A DNA stretch of 64,000 bases from Nevskiales bacterium (GCA_011526045.1 WYBE01000049.1:124001-188000); one strand, 5' to 3'; counted from the first letter of the stretch, positions 18,097 to 27,674 are shown. Numbers and translations: made by a program. Notes: generated from the sequence alone by a model not told the origin.

Positions 18097-20151
18097 TCAT
18101 CTGTCCCTGAATAGTTGCCACCCGGCAGAAGGCTTGAAGCGGGGCCCAAGTCGCAAAGTCAAATCCGTCAGGCTGGCGATTATGCCGTCGATGCCCTGAC
18201 CGACGGCATAATGCAACGGCCCGCCGCGAAACGGCGCGAAGCCCGTTCCGAAGATGACGCCGGCGTCGATCAGATCCGCGTCATCCACGATTTTCTCCTG
18301 CAGACATTGGGCTGATTCATTCAACAGCGCCATGACGAGTCGTTCCTGGACGGCTGCCAGGTCCCGGCCGGACGTTGGAGACCTCACCGGGCGACGATCC
18401 TGATAGCGATAAAAGCCCTGTCCTGTTTTGACTCCCAATGCTCCGCTGGCCACCTTTCGCTGCAACTCCGGATCGATCGGGCGCCCGAGCAGCGGCGCGA
18501 GCATGTGCGCCACCTTCAGCGCGATGTCCAGACCAACCGAATCGGCCAGTTCGATCGGGCCCATCGGCATACCAAAATCGGTCGCAGCCCGATCGATGTC
18601 GGCAATCGGGATGCCTTCCTGCGCGAGAGTCATCGCCTCGGCAAGGTAGGGCGCCAGAATGCGGTTCACGAGGAATCCTGGCCGGCTCCGGCACGGCAGC
18701 GGCAGTTTGCCAAGCTGGCGGACGAACGCCAGGCCGGCCCCTGCGGCCCCGGTCGATGTGGCAGGCGTTTGCACCACCTCCACAAGGGGGAGCTTTGCCA
18801 CCGGGTTGAAGAAATGCAGGCCAATCAGCCGACTGGGGTTTTGCAGGCCGCCTGCCAGGTCCTCCACAGGTATGCTGCTCGTATTGGTGGCGAGCACGCA
18901 GTCGTGCGGCACCCGCTTCTCCAGCGAACGCAACAGGTCCTGCTTGGCCGCCAGATCCTCGAAGATGGCTTCGATCACTATGCCCGCCGATTGCGCTCCA
19001 TCGCCTGCGACATCGGCTTTCAGGCGCTGCCGCGCCGCCAGGCGGGCTTCAGGCGAAACCAGCCTGCGCTGGAACAGGTGCTCTGCACGCGTCAGCGCCG
19101 GTTCGATAAATTTCGCCTCGCGGTCCTGCAGCGTGACCTGCAATCCCTGGAGCGCGCACCAAGCCGCGATATCGCCACCCATGACACCGGCGCCGACGAC
19201 ATGGACCCGCTCGATCGGGGCCAGCGCCCGCCCTGCCAGCTTCTTCAGGCGATCCTGCAGGAAGAAAACGCGAACGAGGTTGCGCGAGGTCTCGGTGACT
19301 GCGAGGCGGCCGAACGATCCCGCCTCCGCCTCGAACCCGGAGGCCATGCCGCGCCGACCGCCGTGCGCACACCACAGGTCGATCATCGCGAAGGGTGCCG
19401 GGTAATGACGCGGGTTGGCCTTACGGGCCGCCTTCTGGCGCAGTCCGCGCGCCACAAAACCGCGTACTGGCGTCGTGGCCAGCAGGCTGTCCACCAGCGG
19501 CACCTTTCTGCGCAATGGCTCGCGGGCGATGAGATCAATCGCAGCCTGCCGCCAGTCGCTACCCGGCACCACGCGGTCCACGAGGCCACAGGCGAGCGCT
19601 TCCTCAACCGTGATGGAGCGGCCCGTCAGCATCAGTTCCATGCCCTTGCGCACGCCGAGCAGGCGCACGATCCGCACCGTGCCGCCGAATCCGGGGTGAA
19701 GCCCAAGCTGAACCTCAGGAAGACCCAGGCATGGTTTTTCGACTGCCAGCGCCAGGCGCCAGGTGGTGGCGAGAGTCAACTCCAGACCGCCTCCCAGCGT
19801 GACGCCGTTCAGGACCGATACGGTCGGAAAGGGCAGGCTCTCCAGCCGGAGCAACAGCTGCTGGCCGAGTGCGGAGACATTCGAGGCATCCGCGGCGGTG
19901 CGGATCGCAGGAAACTCGTTGATATCCGCGCCGGCAATGAACGATCCTTCCTTCTTCGAGTGTATGACCAGTCCGCGCAATGGGGTTGCCTCGAGCGCCG
20001 ACAGCACCACCTGCAATTCGCCCATTACCGCACGAGAGAGCACATTGGCCGAGGCATCCCGCTTGTCGATCGCCAGCCAGCCGATGCCGGCGTCGTCGAA
20101 TTCCAGGGACCAGTGGTCGATGGGTGGAATCGCCGGCGCGGATTTGCTCAT
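18097..20151 (-). CDS. fadJ: FadJ/FadB-like fatty acid oxidation multifunctional protein
   Basis: A 684-residue fusion. The N-terminal enoyl-CoA hydratase/isomerase domain (about 1-190) has GSFIAGADINEF, LGGGLELTLA and GLPEVQLGLHPGFGG. The 3-hydroxyacyl-CoA dehydrogenase follows, with an NAD fold at VHVVGAGVMGGDIAAW (near 315), ATNTSSIPVEDLA and GLHFFNPVAKLPLVEVV. C-terminal 3HCDH domains run to about 680. It performs hydration and dehydrogenation in beta-oxidation. No thiolase (fadA/fadI) partner is adjacent, so FadJ versus FadB type is uncertain. It starts in a 4-base overlap with the EEP gene upstream. Confidence 0.88.
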   Translation of the reverse strand: MSKSAPAIPPIDHWSLEFDDAGIGWLAIDKRDASANVLSRAVMGELQVVLSALEATPLRGLVIHSKKEGSFIAGADINEFPAIRTAADASNVSALGQQLLLRLESLPFPTVSVLNGVTLGGGLELTLATTWRLALAVEKPCLGLPEVQLGLHPGFGGTVRIVRLLGVRKGMELMLTGRSITVEEALACGLVDRVVPGSDWRQAAIDLIAREPLRRKVPLVDSLLATTPVRGFVARGLRQKAARKANPRHYPAPFAMIDLWCAHGGRRGMASGFEAEAGSFGRLAVTETSRNLVRVFFLQDRLKKLAGRALAPIERVHVVGAGVMGGDIAAWCALQGLQVTLQDREAKFIEPALTRAEHLFQRRLVSPEARLAARQRLKADVAGDGAQSAGIVIEAIFEDLAAKQDLLRSLEKRVPHDCVLATNTSSIPVEDLAGGLQNPSRLIGLHFFNPVAKLPLVEVVQTPATSTGAAGAGLAFVRQLGKLPLPCRSRPGFLVNRILAPYLAEAMTLAQEGIPIADIDRAATDFGMPMGPIELADSVGLDIALKVAHMLAPLLGRPIDPELQRKVASGALGVKTGQGFYRYQDRRPVRSPTSGRDLAAVQERLVMALLNESAQCLQEKIVDDADLIDAGVIFGTGFAPFRGGPLHYAVGQGIDGIIASLTDLTLRLGPRFKPSAGWQLFRDR

Positions 20152-20888
20152 TTACGTGATACCTCGAAATCGCAGACCAGTGGCAGGTGATCCGAAAAAC
20201 TCACACGGGGTATACGAAAATCCGTGACTTCGATTTCAGGTCCGCACAGGATGAAGTCCAGCTCCATCCGCGGCGCCCGGCTCGGGAAAGAGGGGAGACG
20301 GTTCGTATTCGCGCTGCGCAGCCCCAGCGCCTCCTTGAAGAGGAATATCTCGTTTTCCCCCCAGAAGGTATTGAAGTCACCAGCGACGATCACCGGTTTC
20401 GTGCACCGCTTGACCAGCTCATAGAGATGGCGGAGCTGGAAATGACGGTGCCGGTACTTCAAGGACAGGTGCACCAGGAATACGGCAATATCGTCCGTTT
20501 CCAGCTCAATGATCAGCCGCTTGATGCCGGTGTCGAAGTAGTGAAATCGTTCCCCGGTGACGCTCGGTCGGGCCAGGAACGCGTTGGCCTGCTTGCGAAT
20601 GATGGGCAGATACTGGTTGACCGAATCCTCACCGTACTTGCACTCGTAAAGCGAATAGCGCCCCAGTGCCTTGGCAATCGCTTCCGCCTGGTTGACGCGA
20701 CCGCTGCGTACGGACCCGATGTCGACCTCGATCAGGCCAATGATGTCCGGGTCTTCGTGCTGCAGAAACGTGATGATGTTCTCCAGGGTACCGGGATTGC
20801 CGAACAGGTAGCCGGCACCCGGAACCGGCATTCGGGAGGGCGATCCGGCACCGACGGCGTAGCGCATGTTGTAGACAACCAGACGCAT
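20148..20888 (-). CDS. Endonuclease/exonuclease/phosphatase-family protein
   Basis: A 246-residue protein of the EEP fold. Visible motifs are LIEVDIGS (metal-binding Glu), KPVIVAGDFNTFWG (Asp-x-Asn), a PRMELDFILC segment and the terminal FSDHLPLVCDF (Asp-His). The substrate is unknown; relatives cleave nucleic acid, phospholipid head groups or phosphoinositides. No signal peptide is seen. It is transcribed with the fadJ-like gene, and its start lies 5 bases left of a TTGACA element for the divergent TIR-like gene. Confidence 0.8.
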   Translation of the reverse strand: MRLVVYNMRYAVGAGSPSRMPVPGAGYLFGNPGTLENIITFLQHEDPDIIGLIEVDIGSVRSGRVNQAEAIAKALGRYSLYECKYGEDSVNQYLPIIRKQANAFLARPSVTGERFHYFDTGIKRLIIELETDDIAVFLVHLSLKYRHRHFQLRHLYELVKRCTKPVIVAGDFNTFWGENEIFLFKEALGLRSANTNRLPSFPSRAPRMELDFILCGPEIEVTDFRIPRVSFSDHLPLVCDFEVSRK

Positions 20889-20892
20889 GTCC

Positions 20893-20922
20893 TTGACAGT
20901 TTAATTCCTAGTCGCCGATGTT
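20893..20922 (+). promoter_or_regulatory. Candidate promoter for the TIR-like gene
   Basis: A consensus TTGACA at 20893-20898 is followed after 18 bases by GATGTT, a weak -10. A start near 20930 would give a leader of about 70 bases. A GGAGAGG ribosome-binding site precedes the ATG at 21002. Confidence 0.3.
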
Positions 20923-21001
20923 AGGAAACGCCGCGGGACACGATACAGCAGACCGGGCCATTGGCCGGGGATCTTCCGCAGGCGCTGGAAGGAGAGGGTA
21001 G

Positions 21002-21457
21002 ATGACCGAGAGTAATCCCATTCGCGTTTTCGTGACGCATCTGTTCACGGAGCACCCCGACTACCTGAAGGTCTTCGAGTATCTGGAGAGCCGGCCGAAT
21101 TTTTTCTACCGGAACTGCAGCCGCCCGGATGCCAAACCAGCCAGTAACGACAGCGAACCGGTTAAAGAGGAGTTGAGGCGGCAGATACAACTCGCCGAAA
21201 TTGTCATACTTCCCGTGACTCTCTTCATCCTGAACCCGGTGCTGATCACTTTCCAGGTCGATGCAGCCAAGGGCCTCAAGAAACCCGTGCTGGCAATCAA
21301 ATCCTTTGGAGAGACGGTTGCCATCAGGAAGTCCGTGCTGGATAACGCGGACGATACGGTCGACTGGAATAACCGGGCGATTACCGAGGCGATCAAACGA
21401 CTGGCACGCCACGACAACTCCGGGGAGTGGGAAACCATCGAGTTCAAGCTCGACTGA
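21002..21457 (+). CDS. TIR-like (MTH538/DUF1863, ThsB-type) domain protein
   Basis: A 151-residue soluble protein made of one domain. It begins IRVFVTHLFTEHPDYLKVF, continues with a strand-turn NFFYRNCS and a helix EPVKEELRRQIQLAEIVILP, and ends with DAAKGLKKPVLAIKSFG. This order (R-x-F-x-T/S-H, NF, a helix ending in a hydrophobic strand, then A-x-x-x-x-K-P-x-L/I-x-I) is that of the TIR-like MTH538 family, which includes the Thoeris sensor ThsB. No Thoeris effector ThsA is next to it. The flanking genes, an EEP phosphoesterase and a ferredoxin-NADP reductase, do not prove a link. Defence or signalling function is inference. Confidence 0.65.
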   Translation: MTESNPIRVFVTHLFTEHPDYLKVFEYLESRPNFFYRNCSRPDAKPASNDSEPVKEELRRQIQLAEIVILPVTLFILNPVLITFQVDAAKGLKKPVLAIKSFGETVAIRKSVLDNADDTVDWNNRAITEAIKRLARHDNSGEWETIEFKLD

Positions 21458-21507
21458 ACCGGGACGGCGGCAATGTAGACCGCGGCGGGTGTGGCACCGT
21501 GCCGCGC

Positions 21508-21537
21508 TTGGCGCCTCCTTTGCCAATGCAGTAATAT
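21508..21537 (+). promoter_or_regulatory. Candidate sigma-70 promoter for the ferredoxin-NADP reductase gene
   Basis: TTGGCG at 21508-21513, an 18-base spacer and TAATAT at 21532-21537. The start would be near 21544, about 85 bases before the ATG at 21630. Confidence 0.35.
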
Positions 21538-21629
21538 CCGCCGCTCCACACGTGGCTGTCTGCCGGCGTGCGCCACGTATGTGAGATTCCCATCTCGGAC
21601 CGTACTTCCTGACTGCCTGGTTTTGAATC

Positions 21630-22661
21630 ATGACCATCCAAACAGACGCGCTCATCGTCGGGGCTGGCCCTTGCGGTATTTTCCAGATTTTTGAACTGGG
21701 ACTGCTGGGCATACGTGCCGAAATCGTGGATTCCTTGCCGGCAGTTGGCGGGCAATGTGCATGGCTGTATCCGGACAAGCCCATCTACGACATTCCGGCG
21801 GTACCTGTCTGCACCGGCCAGGAACTCGTCGATTTGCTGATGAAGCAGATTGCGCCATTCAATGCCGGATTCCACCTGGGCCAGGAGGTAGTCGACCTGA
21901 AAGCCGAAGACGGGCTGTTCAGGGTGCGGACCAGTCTTGGCACCGAGTTCATCGCCAGGACCGTTTTCATCGCCGGTGGGGTCGGTTCATTTCAGCCGCG
22001 CAAACTGAAGCTTGCAGAAATCGACGCGCTCGAAGAGAAGTCCGTGCATTACCGGGTGAGGGAACCTGGTCGATTCAAGGGCATGAACCTGATGATCCTG
22101 GGCGGTGGCGATTCGGCCCTCGACTGGGCCCTGGCACTGGCGCCACAGGCGGCCCGGCTGACACTGGTCCATCGATCAGATCAGTTCCGTGCCGCTCCGG
22201 CCTCGATGGCAGCGTTCCGCTCGCTGGTTGCAGCCGGCAAGGCAGACCTGATCGAGTTCGGTAATGCGACTGATTACAAAGCCGATGGTGATCGCCTCAC
22301 CCAGGTGACCGTGACGCAGGACGACGGCAAGGTTCATTCCGTCGACGCCGATCACCTGTTTGCATTCTTCGGAATGTCACCGAAGCTCGGGCCAATCGCC
22401 GAATGGGGTCTCGAAATGCAACGCAAGGCGCTGAAGGTCGATACGGCGACTTTCCAGACCAGCATGCCGGGCGTGTTTGCCATCGGCGACATCTGCGACT
22501 ACCCGGGGAAGAAAAAACTGATTCTCAGCGGATTCCACGAGGCTGCGCTGGCCGCATTTGCCGCGAAGGCACTGCTCGAGCCGGGCAAGAAGGTTCATCT
22601 GCAATACACCACGACCAGCCCGATCATGCAACAGCGCCTCGGGGTCGCGGAGGGCGCCTGA
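21630..22661 (+). CDS. Ferredoxin/flavodoxin-NADP reductase (thioredoxin-reductase-like)
   Basis: A 343-residue two-dinucleotide-fold flavoprotein. The FAD motif is VGAGPCGIF at residue 10, the NAD(P) motif is [11 protein letters not shown] near residue 155, and [18 protein letters not shown] is the late FAD motif. It lacks the redox-active CxxC of thioredoxin reductase. Together with the C-terminal [12 protein letters not shown] extension, this marks the TrxB-like ferredoxin-NADP reductase family (YumC type). It moves electrons between NADPH and ferredoxin. glpQ follows after 24 bases. Confidence 0.88.
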   Translation: MTIQTDALIVGAGPCGIFQIFELGLLGIRAEIVDSLPAVGGQCAWLYPDKPIYDIPAVPVCTGQELVDLLMKQIAPFNAGFHLGQEVVDLKAEDGLFRVRTSLGTEFIARTVFIAGGVGSFQPRKLKLAEIDALEEKSVHYRVREPGRFKGMNLMILGGGDSALDWALALAPQAARLTLVHRSDQFRAAPASMAAFRSLVAAGKADLIEFGNATDYKADGDRLTQVTVTQDDGKVHSVDADHLFAFFGMSPKLGPIAEWGLEMQRKALKVDTATFQTSMPGVFAIGDICDYPGKKKLILSGFHEAALAAFAAKALLEPGKKVHLQYTTTSPIMQQRLGVAEGA

Positions 22662-22685
22662 GCCGCGCGCCGGGAGGCTGATTCC

Positions 22686-23627
22686 GTGCCGCGTTCCCGC
22701 CCCATCGTCATCGCTCATCGCGGGGCCAGCGGCTATCTTCCTGAACACACGCTCGTGAGCAAGGCACTCGCGGTGGGCATGGGGGCCGATTTCATCGAGC
22801 AGGATGTCGTGGCGACACGCGACGCCGAACTGATCGTGTTCCACGACCTCACGCTCGAGTGCATGACCGACGTCAACGAGCGGTTTCCCGGGCGGGCACG
22901 CGCTGATGGCCGCTATTACTGCGTGGACTTTTCGCTGGCGGAAATTCGCTCACTGCGGGTGAGTGAAAGACGCCGTGCGGACGGGACCGCACCGCGATAT
23001 CCGGATCGATTTCCCAAGGATGCGGGGCACTTCCCAATACCGACCCTGGAGGAAGAAGTTCGCTTCGCCAATGGCTTGAGCCGCTCAACCGGCCGCCCTA
23101 TCGGCCTCTACCCAGAGATCAAGGACCCGGAATGGCACCGGGAGCAGGGGATCGACCTCAGCCGGAAACTCGTGGATATGCTGGTGAAGCATGGCTACCC
23201 GGCAACGCCAGGCCAGGTGTTTGTGCAATGCTTCGATCCGCTGGAACTGCAGCGATTGCGCACGGAATTGCGCTGTCCGTTCCCGCTGGTACAGCTGATC
23301 GACAAGCACGCGGGTAGTGTGTCTCCCGACGCACTACGACAAATCGCGAACTACGCCGACGCAATTGGCCCCTCCATTGATCTGGTCTGTCGTCGGCAGC
23401 AACCCGGCTCGGCCGCTTTGGCGTACAGCTCGCTGATCGCCGATGCGCATGCCGCCGGCCTGAAGGTTCACCCTTACACCTTTCGTCGTGATGACTTGCC
23501 GGAAGGCTTCCGCGATCTCACGGAACTCCTCGACGTCGTCCTGCTCCGGCTGGATGCCGACGGCCTGTTTACGGATTTCCCGGACCTGGCGAAGGGGTTC
23601 ATCGATCAGCGCTTCCCGGCGCGCTGA
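22686..23627 (+). CDS. glpQ: Glycerophosphodiester phosphodiesterase
   Basis: A 313-residue GDPD TIM-barrel enzyme starting at GTG. IAHRGASGYLPEHT holds the first catalytic His, FIEQDVVATRD the metal-binding Glu and Asp, and VFHDLTLE the second His. It releases glycerol-3-phosphate from glycerophosphodiesters. Length and the FPIPTLEEEV segment match the periplasmic GlpQ class, but no signal peptide is visible from this start, so it may act in the cytosol. Confidence 0.87.
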   Translation: MPRSRPIVIAHRGASGYLPEHTLVSKALAVGMGADFIEQDVVATRDAELIVFHDLTLECMTDVNERFPGRARADGRYYCVDFSLAEIRSLRVSERRRADGTAPRYPDRFPKDAGHFPIPTLEEEVRFANGLSRSTGRPIGLYPEIKDPEWHREQGIDLSRKLVDMLVKHGYPATPGQVFVQCFDPLELQRLRTELRCPFPLVQLIDKHAGSVSPDALRQIANYADAIGPSIDLVCRRQQPGSAALAYSSLIADAHAAGLKVHPYTFRRDDLPEGFRDLTELLDVVLLRLDADGLFTDFPDLAKGFIDQRFPAR

Positions 23628-23654
23628 AACTCGGGCTGTAGCCGATCAAATGCG

Positions 23655-23670
23655 CATAATGTATATTATG
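23655..23670. repeat. AT-rich palindrome between convergent genes
   Basis: CATAAT and ATTATG flank a 4-base centre in an unusually AT-rich patch between glpQ and ccmI, which converge. No T-tract follows, so it is not called a terminator. Confidence 0.3.
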
Positions 23671-23742
23671 TTAAATTATGCTTGTTACGCCTGAAACGCG
23701 ATCAACCAAACCTTCGATCGTCATAGGCCCAATGTGAAATTG

Positions 23743-24681
23743 TTATTGGATCACCTTATCGATGAAGATTTCGGTGGGTTGTCCGGACGGCGGTCCGCTG
23801 CGCCAGGTCGTCTCACCATACACGTCACCGATTGCAGCCTTGGCGTCCCCGCTATTGGTCAGGCGTGCGGTCAACTGAATCGCCGCGAGCGTTGCGAGCG
23901 ATTCGCCAGGCGCCATCCTGTCGGCGTCGGAAATCACAAGCTCCAGCGGCAATTCCGCTGGGGACCGCCGGACGACCGCCAGGGGCGGCCCGCTGGCGCC
24001 TGGGGCCCGCGCGATCAGGAACAATGTGGCTCCGGGCGTTACCTTACCCGCCAACTCCGGCGCGATCCGCACCCGGACGGAAACAGCTCCCTCCCCGGCC
24101 TGGATGTTGGCGCTGCTGTCTGTTGCAGTCGGCGCATCCAGAGCGGCCAGTTGCTGCTCGAGTAGCTTTCGTACCTCCGGCGGCGGTGAAAGATCGAGTA
24201 ATTGCCTCCACCGCGACTTCGCAGTCTCGACGTCGCCAAGGCCCAACGATCTGATGCCGCCGTACCAGAGCGCTTTGGCATGCCGGGAATTCCGCTTCAG
24301 GACCTCGTCGATGAGGTTGCCGGGTTCGCCCTGCAGGGCAGAACTGTCGGTAAGTACAGCGGCTTCGACGTACGCCATGATCATGTCGTCGTCTGCATCG
24401 CCAAGATTCATCGCCTGCCGATAGGCGTCACGGGCTTGTGCAAAGTGTCCCTGCGCAAGATAGGCGTCGCCCATTGATGCCCAGCCATTGACATCTCGCG
24501 GAGACGACCAGGGGTAGTCAGAAACCGTGACATAGCCCAGTACGACCGCAACTGGCAGAAACAGAGCCGTCACCAGTGCTGCAATGGGTGCGTGCCCTTC
24601 TTTCCGGCGCATCAACGGCACCGCGATACAGGCGATGGCCACCAGTGTCGCCACGATCGACCATGCCAGAAACGTTGTCAC
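23743..24681 (-). CDS. ccmI: Cytochrome c maturation protein CcmI (CycH)
   Basis: A 312-residue membrane protein that presents apocytochrome c to the heme ligation complex. Two N-terminal hydrophobic segments (about 3-23 and 33-52) flank a short cytoplasmic loop with MRRKEG. TPR-like helices follow (NGWASMGDAYLAQGHFAQARDAYRQA), and a beta-rich CycH C-terminal domain starts near 195 (VSVRVRIAPELAGKVTPG). It overlaps ccmH by 4 bases and is the last gene of the ccm operon. Confidence 0.9.
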   Translation of the reverse strand: MTTFLAWSIVATLVAIACIAVPLMRRKEGHAPIAALVTALFLPVAVVLGYVTVSDYPWSSPRDVNGWASMGDAYLAQGHFAQARDAYRQAMNLGDADDDMIMAYVEAAVLTDSSALQGEPGNLIDEVLKRNSRHAKALWYGGIRSLGLGDVETAKSRWRQLLDLSPPPEVRKLLEQQLAALDAPTATDSSANIQAGEGAVSVRVRIAPELAGKVTPGATLFLIARAPGASGPPLAVVRRSPAELPLELVISDADRMAPGESLATLAAIQLTARLTNSGDAKAAIGDVYGETTWRSGPPSGQPTEIFIDKVIQ

Positions 24682-25133
24682 GAAGGTTCCTGCCGGTCGC
24701 TGCTCGGGCTTACATCAGCATCGATGTCGACCGGCATCGCTGCTCTCCGGCGTAATATCACGCCGAGCGTCACAGCACCGAGCAATACCAGCACCAGCGG
24801 TGCGGCCCAGAGAATTGCGGTGGATGCCTGAAACCGCGGCCGATACAGCACGAAATCGCCGTATCGGGCCAGCAGGTACTCCTCGACCTCCTGCTCGGAG
24901 CGTCCGTCATCGACCAGCCGCCTGATCTCTCGCCGCAGGTCTGCCGCAAGCGGTGCGGTCGAATCCCCAACCGTCTGGTTCTGGCAAACCAGGCAGCGAA
25001 CCTCATGAATGAGCTTCTCGTAAAGTTCAGCGCGCACCGGATCGTCGAACGGCGGCTCCGAATCGATCGCCCACGCGCCGCCAAGGGCAAGCAGCCCCAC
25101 GCACATGCCTGTAACGAGGCCTGCCTGCTTCAT
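24678..25133 (-). CDS. ccmH: Cytochrome c maturation protein CcmH
   Basis: A 151-residue periplasm-facing thiol protein that reduces apocytochrome c for heme attachment. It has a signal peptide (residues 1-23), the redox motif RCLVCQNQTV and a C-terminal membrane helix. DLRREIRRLVDDGRSEQEV and YGDFVLYRPRF are the usual CcmH segments. The start at 25133 lies in an ATGA overlap with ccmG. Only the short CcmH domain is present; the TPR part is the separate gene ccmI. Confidence 0.93.
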   Translation of the reverse strand: MKQAGLVTGMCVGLLALGGAWAIDSEPPFDDPVRAELYEKLIHEVRCLVCQNQTVGDSTAPLAADLRREIRRLVDDGRSEQEVEEYLLARYGDFVLYRPRFQASTAILWAAPLVLVLLGAVTLGVILRRRAAMPVDIDADVSPSSDRQEPS

Positions 25134-25693
25134 GGACGCGCTGCGCGGGCGGCACGAATACGCGGAAGAAACTCCTTCTGCCATACCTCGGCCGTCAACG
25201 GGGCGATATGCTTGTACAGAATGGTCCCGGACGCGTCCAGCAGGAAGGTTTCGGGTGCACCATATACGCCCCAGTCGATCGCAACCCGGCCATCCTGATC
25301 CTTTCCAACAGCCGTGTAGGGATTGCCGAGCTGCTGTAACCACTGGCGGGCCAGATCGGGATCGTCTTTCCAGTTGAGCCCGAACATCCGCACGCCGCTT
25401 TGGGTCGAAAGCTCGAGCAGAAACGGGTGCTCCTGGCGGCATCCGACACACCATGTCGCCCACACGTTGACCAGGCTGACATCACCGAGCAGATCGCTTC
25501 TGGTCAGTGTCCGCCCGGGGTCGTCGAGACGCGGAAGGGAAAAATCCGGCGCCGGCTTCCCTATCAGAGGTGAGGGAACATAGGTCGGATCGCGCTTCAG
25601 GCCTACGGCGAGGAAACCGACCAGCACCACCAGGGCGACCACGGGCAGCAGGAAACGTGTCATCAGGCTCGAGGTCGGCTTTGCTGCCGCCAT
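25130..25693 (-). CDS. ccmG: Thiol:disulfide interchange protein CcmG (DsbE)
   Basis: A 187-residue membrane-anchored thioredoxin-fold protein. The anchor helix is at about residues 12-32 and the active site is NVWATWCVGCRQEHP. The conserved GxPAPxFxLP entry (GKPAPDFSLPRL) and GVYGAPETFLLD (cis-Pro region) are present. It keeps apocytochrome c and CcmH reduced in the periplasm. It lies 3 bases after ccmF. Confidence 0.94.
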   Translation of the reverse strand: MAAAKPTSSLMTRFLLPVVALVVLVGFLAVGLKRDPTYVPSPLIGKPAPDFSLPRLDDPGRTLTRSDLLGDVSLVNVWATWCVGCRQEHPFLLELSTQSGVRMFGLNWKDDPDLARQWLQQLGNPYTAVGKDQDGRVAIDWGVYGAPETFLLDASGTILYKHIAPLTAEVWQKEFLPRIRAARAARP

Positions 25694-25696
25694 CCC

Positions 25697-27664
25697 TCAG
25701 GTTGCAGTCGCGGCGTCGATACTACCCGCCCGGGACGCAGTTGCACTTTGGCGGAGCGCGACGCGGTAGCGCCGGTCCGTGATGGCCACCAGGCCGCCAA
25801 TGGCCATGACGAGTGCCCCAAACCAGATGAACCGGACCATTGGTTTGTACTGCAGCCTGACGCTCCAGGCGCCCTCCCCCAGGTCGTCTCCGAGCGCGAC
25901 GAACAGGTCGCGATGCCATGCGGCATCGATCCCGGCTTCGGTCATGGGCGAGGAGCGAACGCGGTACAGTCGCTTTTCCGGGTGAACGACCGCGATACGC
26001 TCACCACGACGGAATATCTCCATCTCGCCCCTCAGACCCTTGTAGTTCGGACCTTCCGCAGGGGTAATCCCGCGGAACAGCAGCTGGTATTCGCCGAGCT
26101 GCAGGGTCTCACCCGGCGCAATGCGCTTGTCGGCAATGATGCTGAAGCTCGAGGTAATGGTGATGCCAAGAACGCACAGGCCAAGCCCCAGGTGAGCAAT
26201 CTGCATGCCCAGGGCACCGCGGGTCAGTCGCGCTCCGGAACCAGCCAGGCGCAGCGCGGGATCCAGCAATGCCGTCAGTATCAGCCAGGCAGCCGCACCG
26301 ACTCCGACAGCCGAAAGCAACGAGCCGCCGCCGTAGACCGCCCACGGAACCACCACAGCCATCAACAGCGACAGCAGCGCGAGCCAGCGCAGCCGCCGCG
26401 CGACCGCCCAGGCATCGGCGGCCCGCCAGGCTGTGTGCATGCCGACTCCTACCGCCAGCAGAAGCGGCAGCATTGGCACCAGGAATACGGCTTCGAAGTA
26501 CGGGGGACCGACCGAGATCTTGCCACGATTGAGCGCGTCGAGGATCAGCGGGTACAGCGTCCCGAGCAGGATCAGGCCGGCGGCCACGCAGAGCAGGATG
26601 TTGTTGACGAGCAGGAAGGTCTCGCGGGAAAACGGCCGGAATCCAATTGCACGGTCAAGCCGCGGCGCGCGCCACGCATACAGCGCCAGCGCGATCCCTA
26701 TGACGACTGACAGATAGGTCAGTATGAACAACCCGCGCGTTGGATCCGACGCGAACGCGTGTACCGAAACCAGCACCCCGGAACGGACGAGGAACGTGCC
26801 GAGCAGGCTCAACGAAAACGCCCCGATCGCCAGCAGCAGCGTTGAACCCTTGAACAGCCCCCGCTTCTCGGTGACCGCCAGGGAGTGTATCAGCGCGGTT
26901 CCGACCAGCCACGGCATGAAGGAAGCGTTTTCGACCGGGTCCCAGAACCACCAGCCTCCCCAGCCGAGTTCGTAGTAAGCCCACCAACTGCCGAGGGCAA
27001 TGCCCATGGTCAGGAACACCCAGGCCACTGTCGTCCATGGACGTGCCCAACGCGCCCACTGCTGATCGATTCGCCCAGCCAGCATTGCAGCCACGGCGAA
27101 CGCGAACGCGACCGAGAAGCCCACGTAGCCCGCGTACAGCAGCGGTGGATGCAGCGCCATTGCAGGGTCCTGCAACAGCGGGTTGAGATCGTTGCCGTCG
27201 GCTGGGCCGGGTACGATGCGGCTGAAGGGATTGGAAGTCAGCAGGACGAACAGCAGAAATCCCACGCTGACGAAACCCATCACGCCGATGATGCGGGCCG
27301 ACATCTCCTGCGGAATACTTCGGCTGAACGTGGCTACGGCAGTCGTCCACCCCGCGAGCAACAGCGCCCACAGCACGAGCGAGCCCTCGTGGCCGCCCCA
27401 TACAGCGGCAAACCGGTAGATGGACGGTAGGGTCGTGTTGGAATTGGCTGCAACGTAGCTGACCGTGAAATCATTGCTGACAAACGACCAAGCCAGTGCG
27501 GCGAATGCGCCTGCCACGAACACCAGTTGCCCGGTCGCGGCCGGCACTCCGACCGCCATCCATGCCGGCTTGCCGAAATGAGCCCCGGCGAGGGCGAAAA
27601 ATGCCTGTGCGGACGCAAGGCAGACCGCGAGGATCAGGCAAACCTGGCCAAACTCCGGAATCAT
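25697..27664 (-). CDS. ccmF: Heme lyase CcmF
   Basis: A 655-residue polytopic protein with about 14-15 hydrophobic segments. The tryptophan-rich WWD motif GWGGWWFWDPVENASFMPW lies near residue 240, and conserved His-bearing loops include AAVWGGHEGSLVLWAL. It forms the holocytochrome c synthetase step with CcmH and CcmI, moving heme from CcmE to apocytochrome. ccmE lies 10 bases upstream. Confidence 0.96.
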   Translation of the reverse strand: MIPEFGQVCLILAVCLASAQAFFALAGAHFGKPAWMAVGVPAATGQLVFVAGAFAALAWSFVSNDFTVSYVAANSNTTLPSIYRFAAVWGGHEGSLVLWALLLAGWTTAVATFSRSIPQEMSARIIGVMGFVSVGFLLFVLLTSNPFSRIVPGPADGNDLNPLLQDPAMALHPPLLYAGYVGFSVAFAFAVAAMLAGRIDQQWARWARPWTTVAWVFLTMGIALGSWWAYYELGWGGWWFWDPVENASFMPWLVGTALIHSLAVTEKRGLFKGSTLLLAIGAFSLSLLGTFLVRSGVLVSVHAFASDPTRGLFILTYLSVVIGIALALYAWRAPRLDRAIGFRPFSRETFLLVNNILLCVAAGLILLGTLYPLILDALNRGKISVGPPYFEAVFLVPMLPLLLAVGVGMHTAWRAADAWAVARRLRWLALLSLLMAVVVPWAVYGGGSLLSAVGVGAAAWLILTALLDPALRLAGSGARLTRGALGMQIAHLGLGLCVLGITITSSFSIIADKRIAPGETLQLGEYQLLFRGITPAEGPNYKGLRGEMEIFRRGERIAVVHPEKRLYRVRSSPMTEAGIDAAWHRDLFVALGDDLGEGAWSVRLQYKPMVRFIWFGALVMAIGGLVAITDRRYRVALRQSATASRAGSIDAATAT

Positions 27665-27674
27665 GCCTGAAACC

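Noticed and set aside
18505-20190. A 561-codon plus-strand frame opposite the FadJ-like gene
   Set aside because: The composition is rich in Arg and Gln without domains, and the opposite strand has full hydratase and dehydrogenase motifs.
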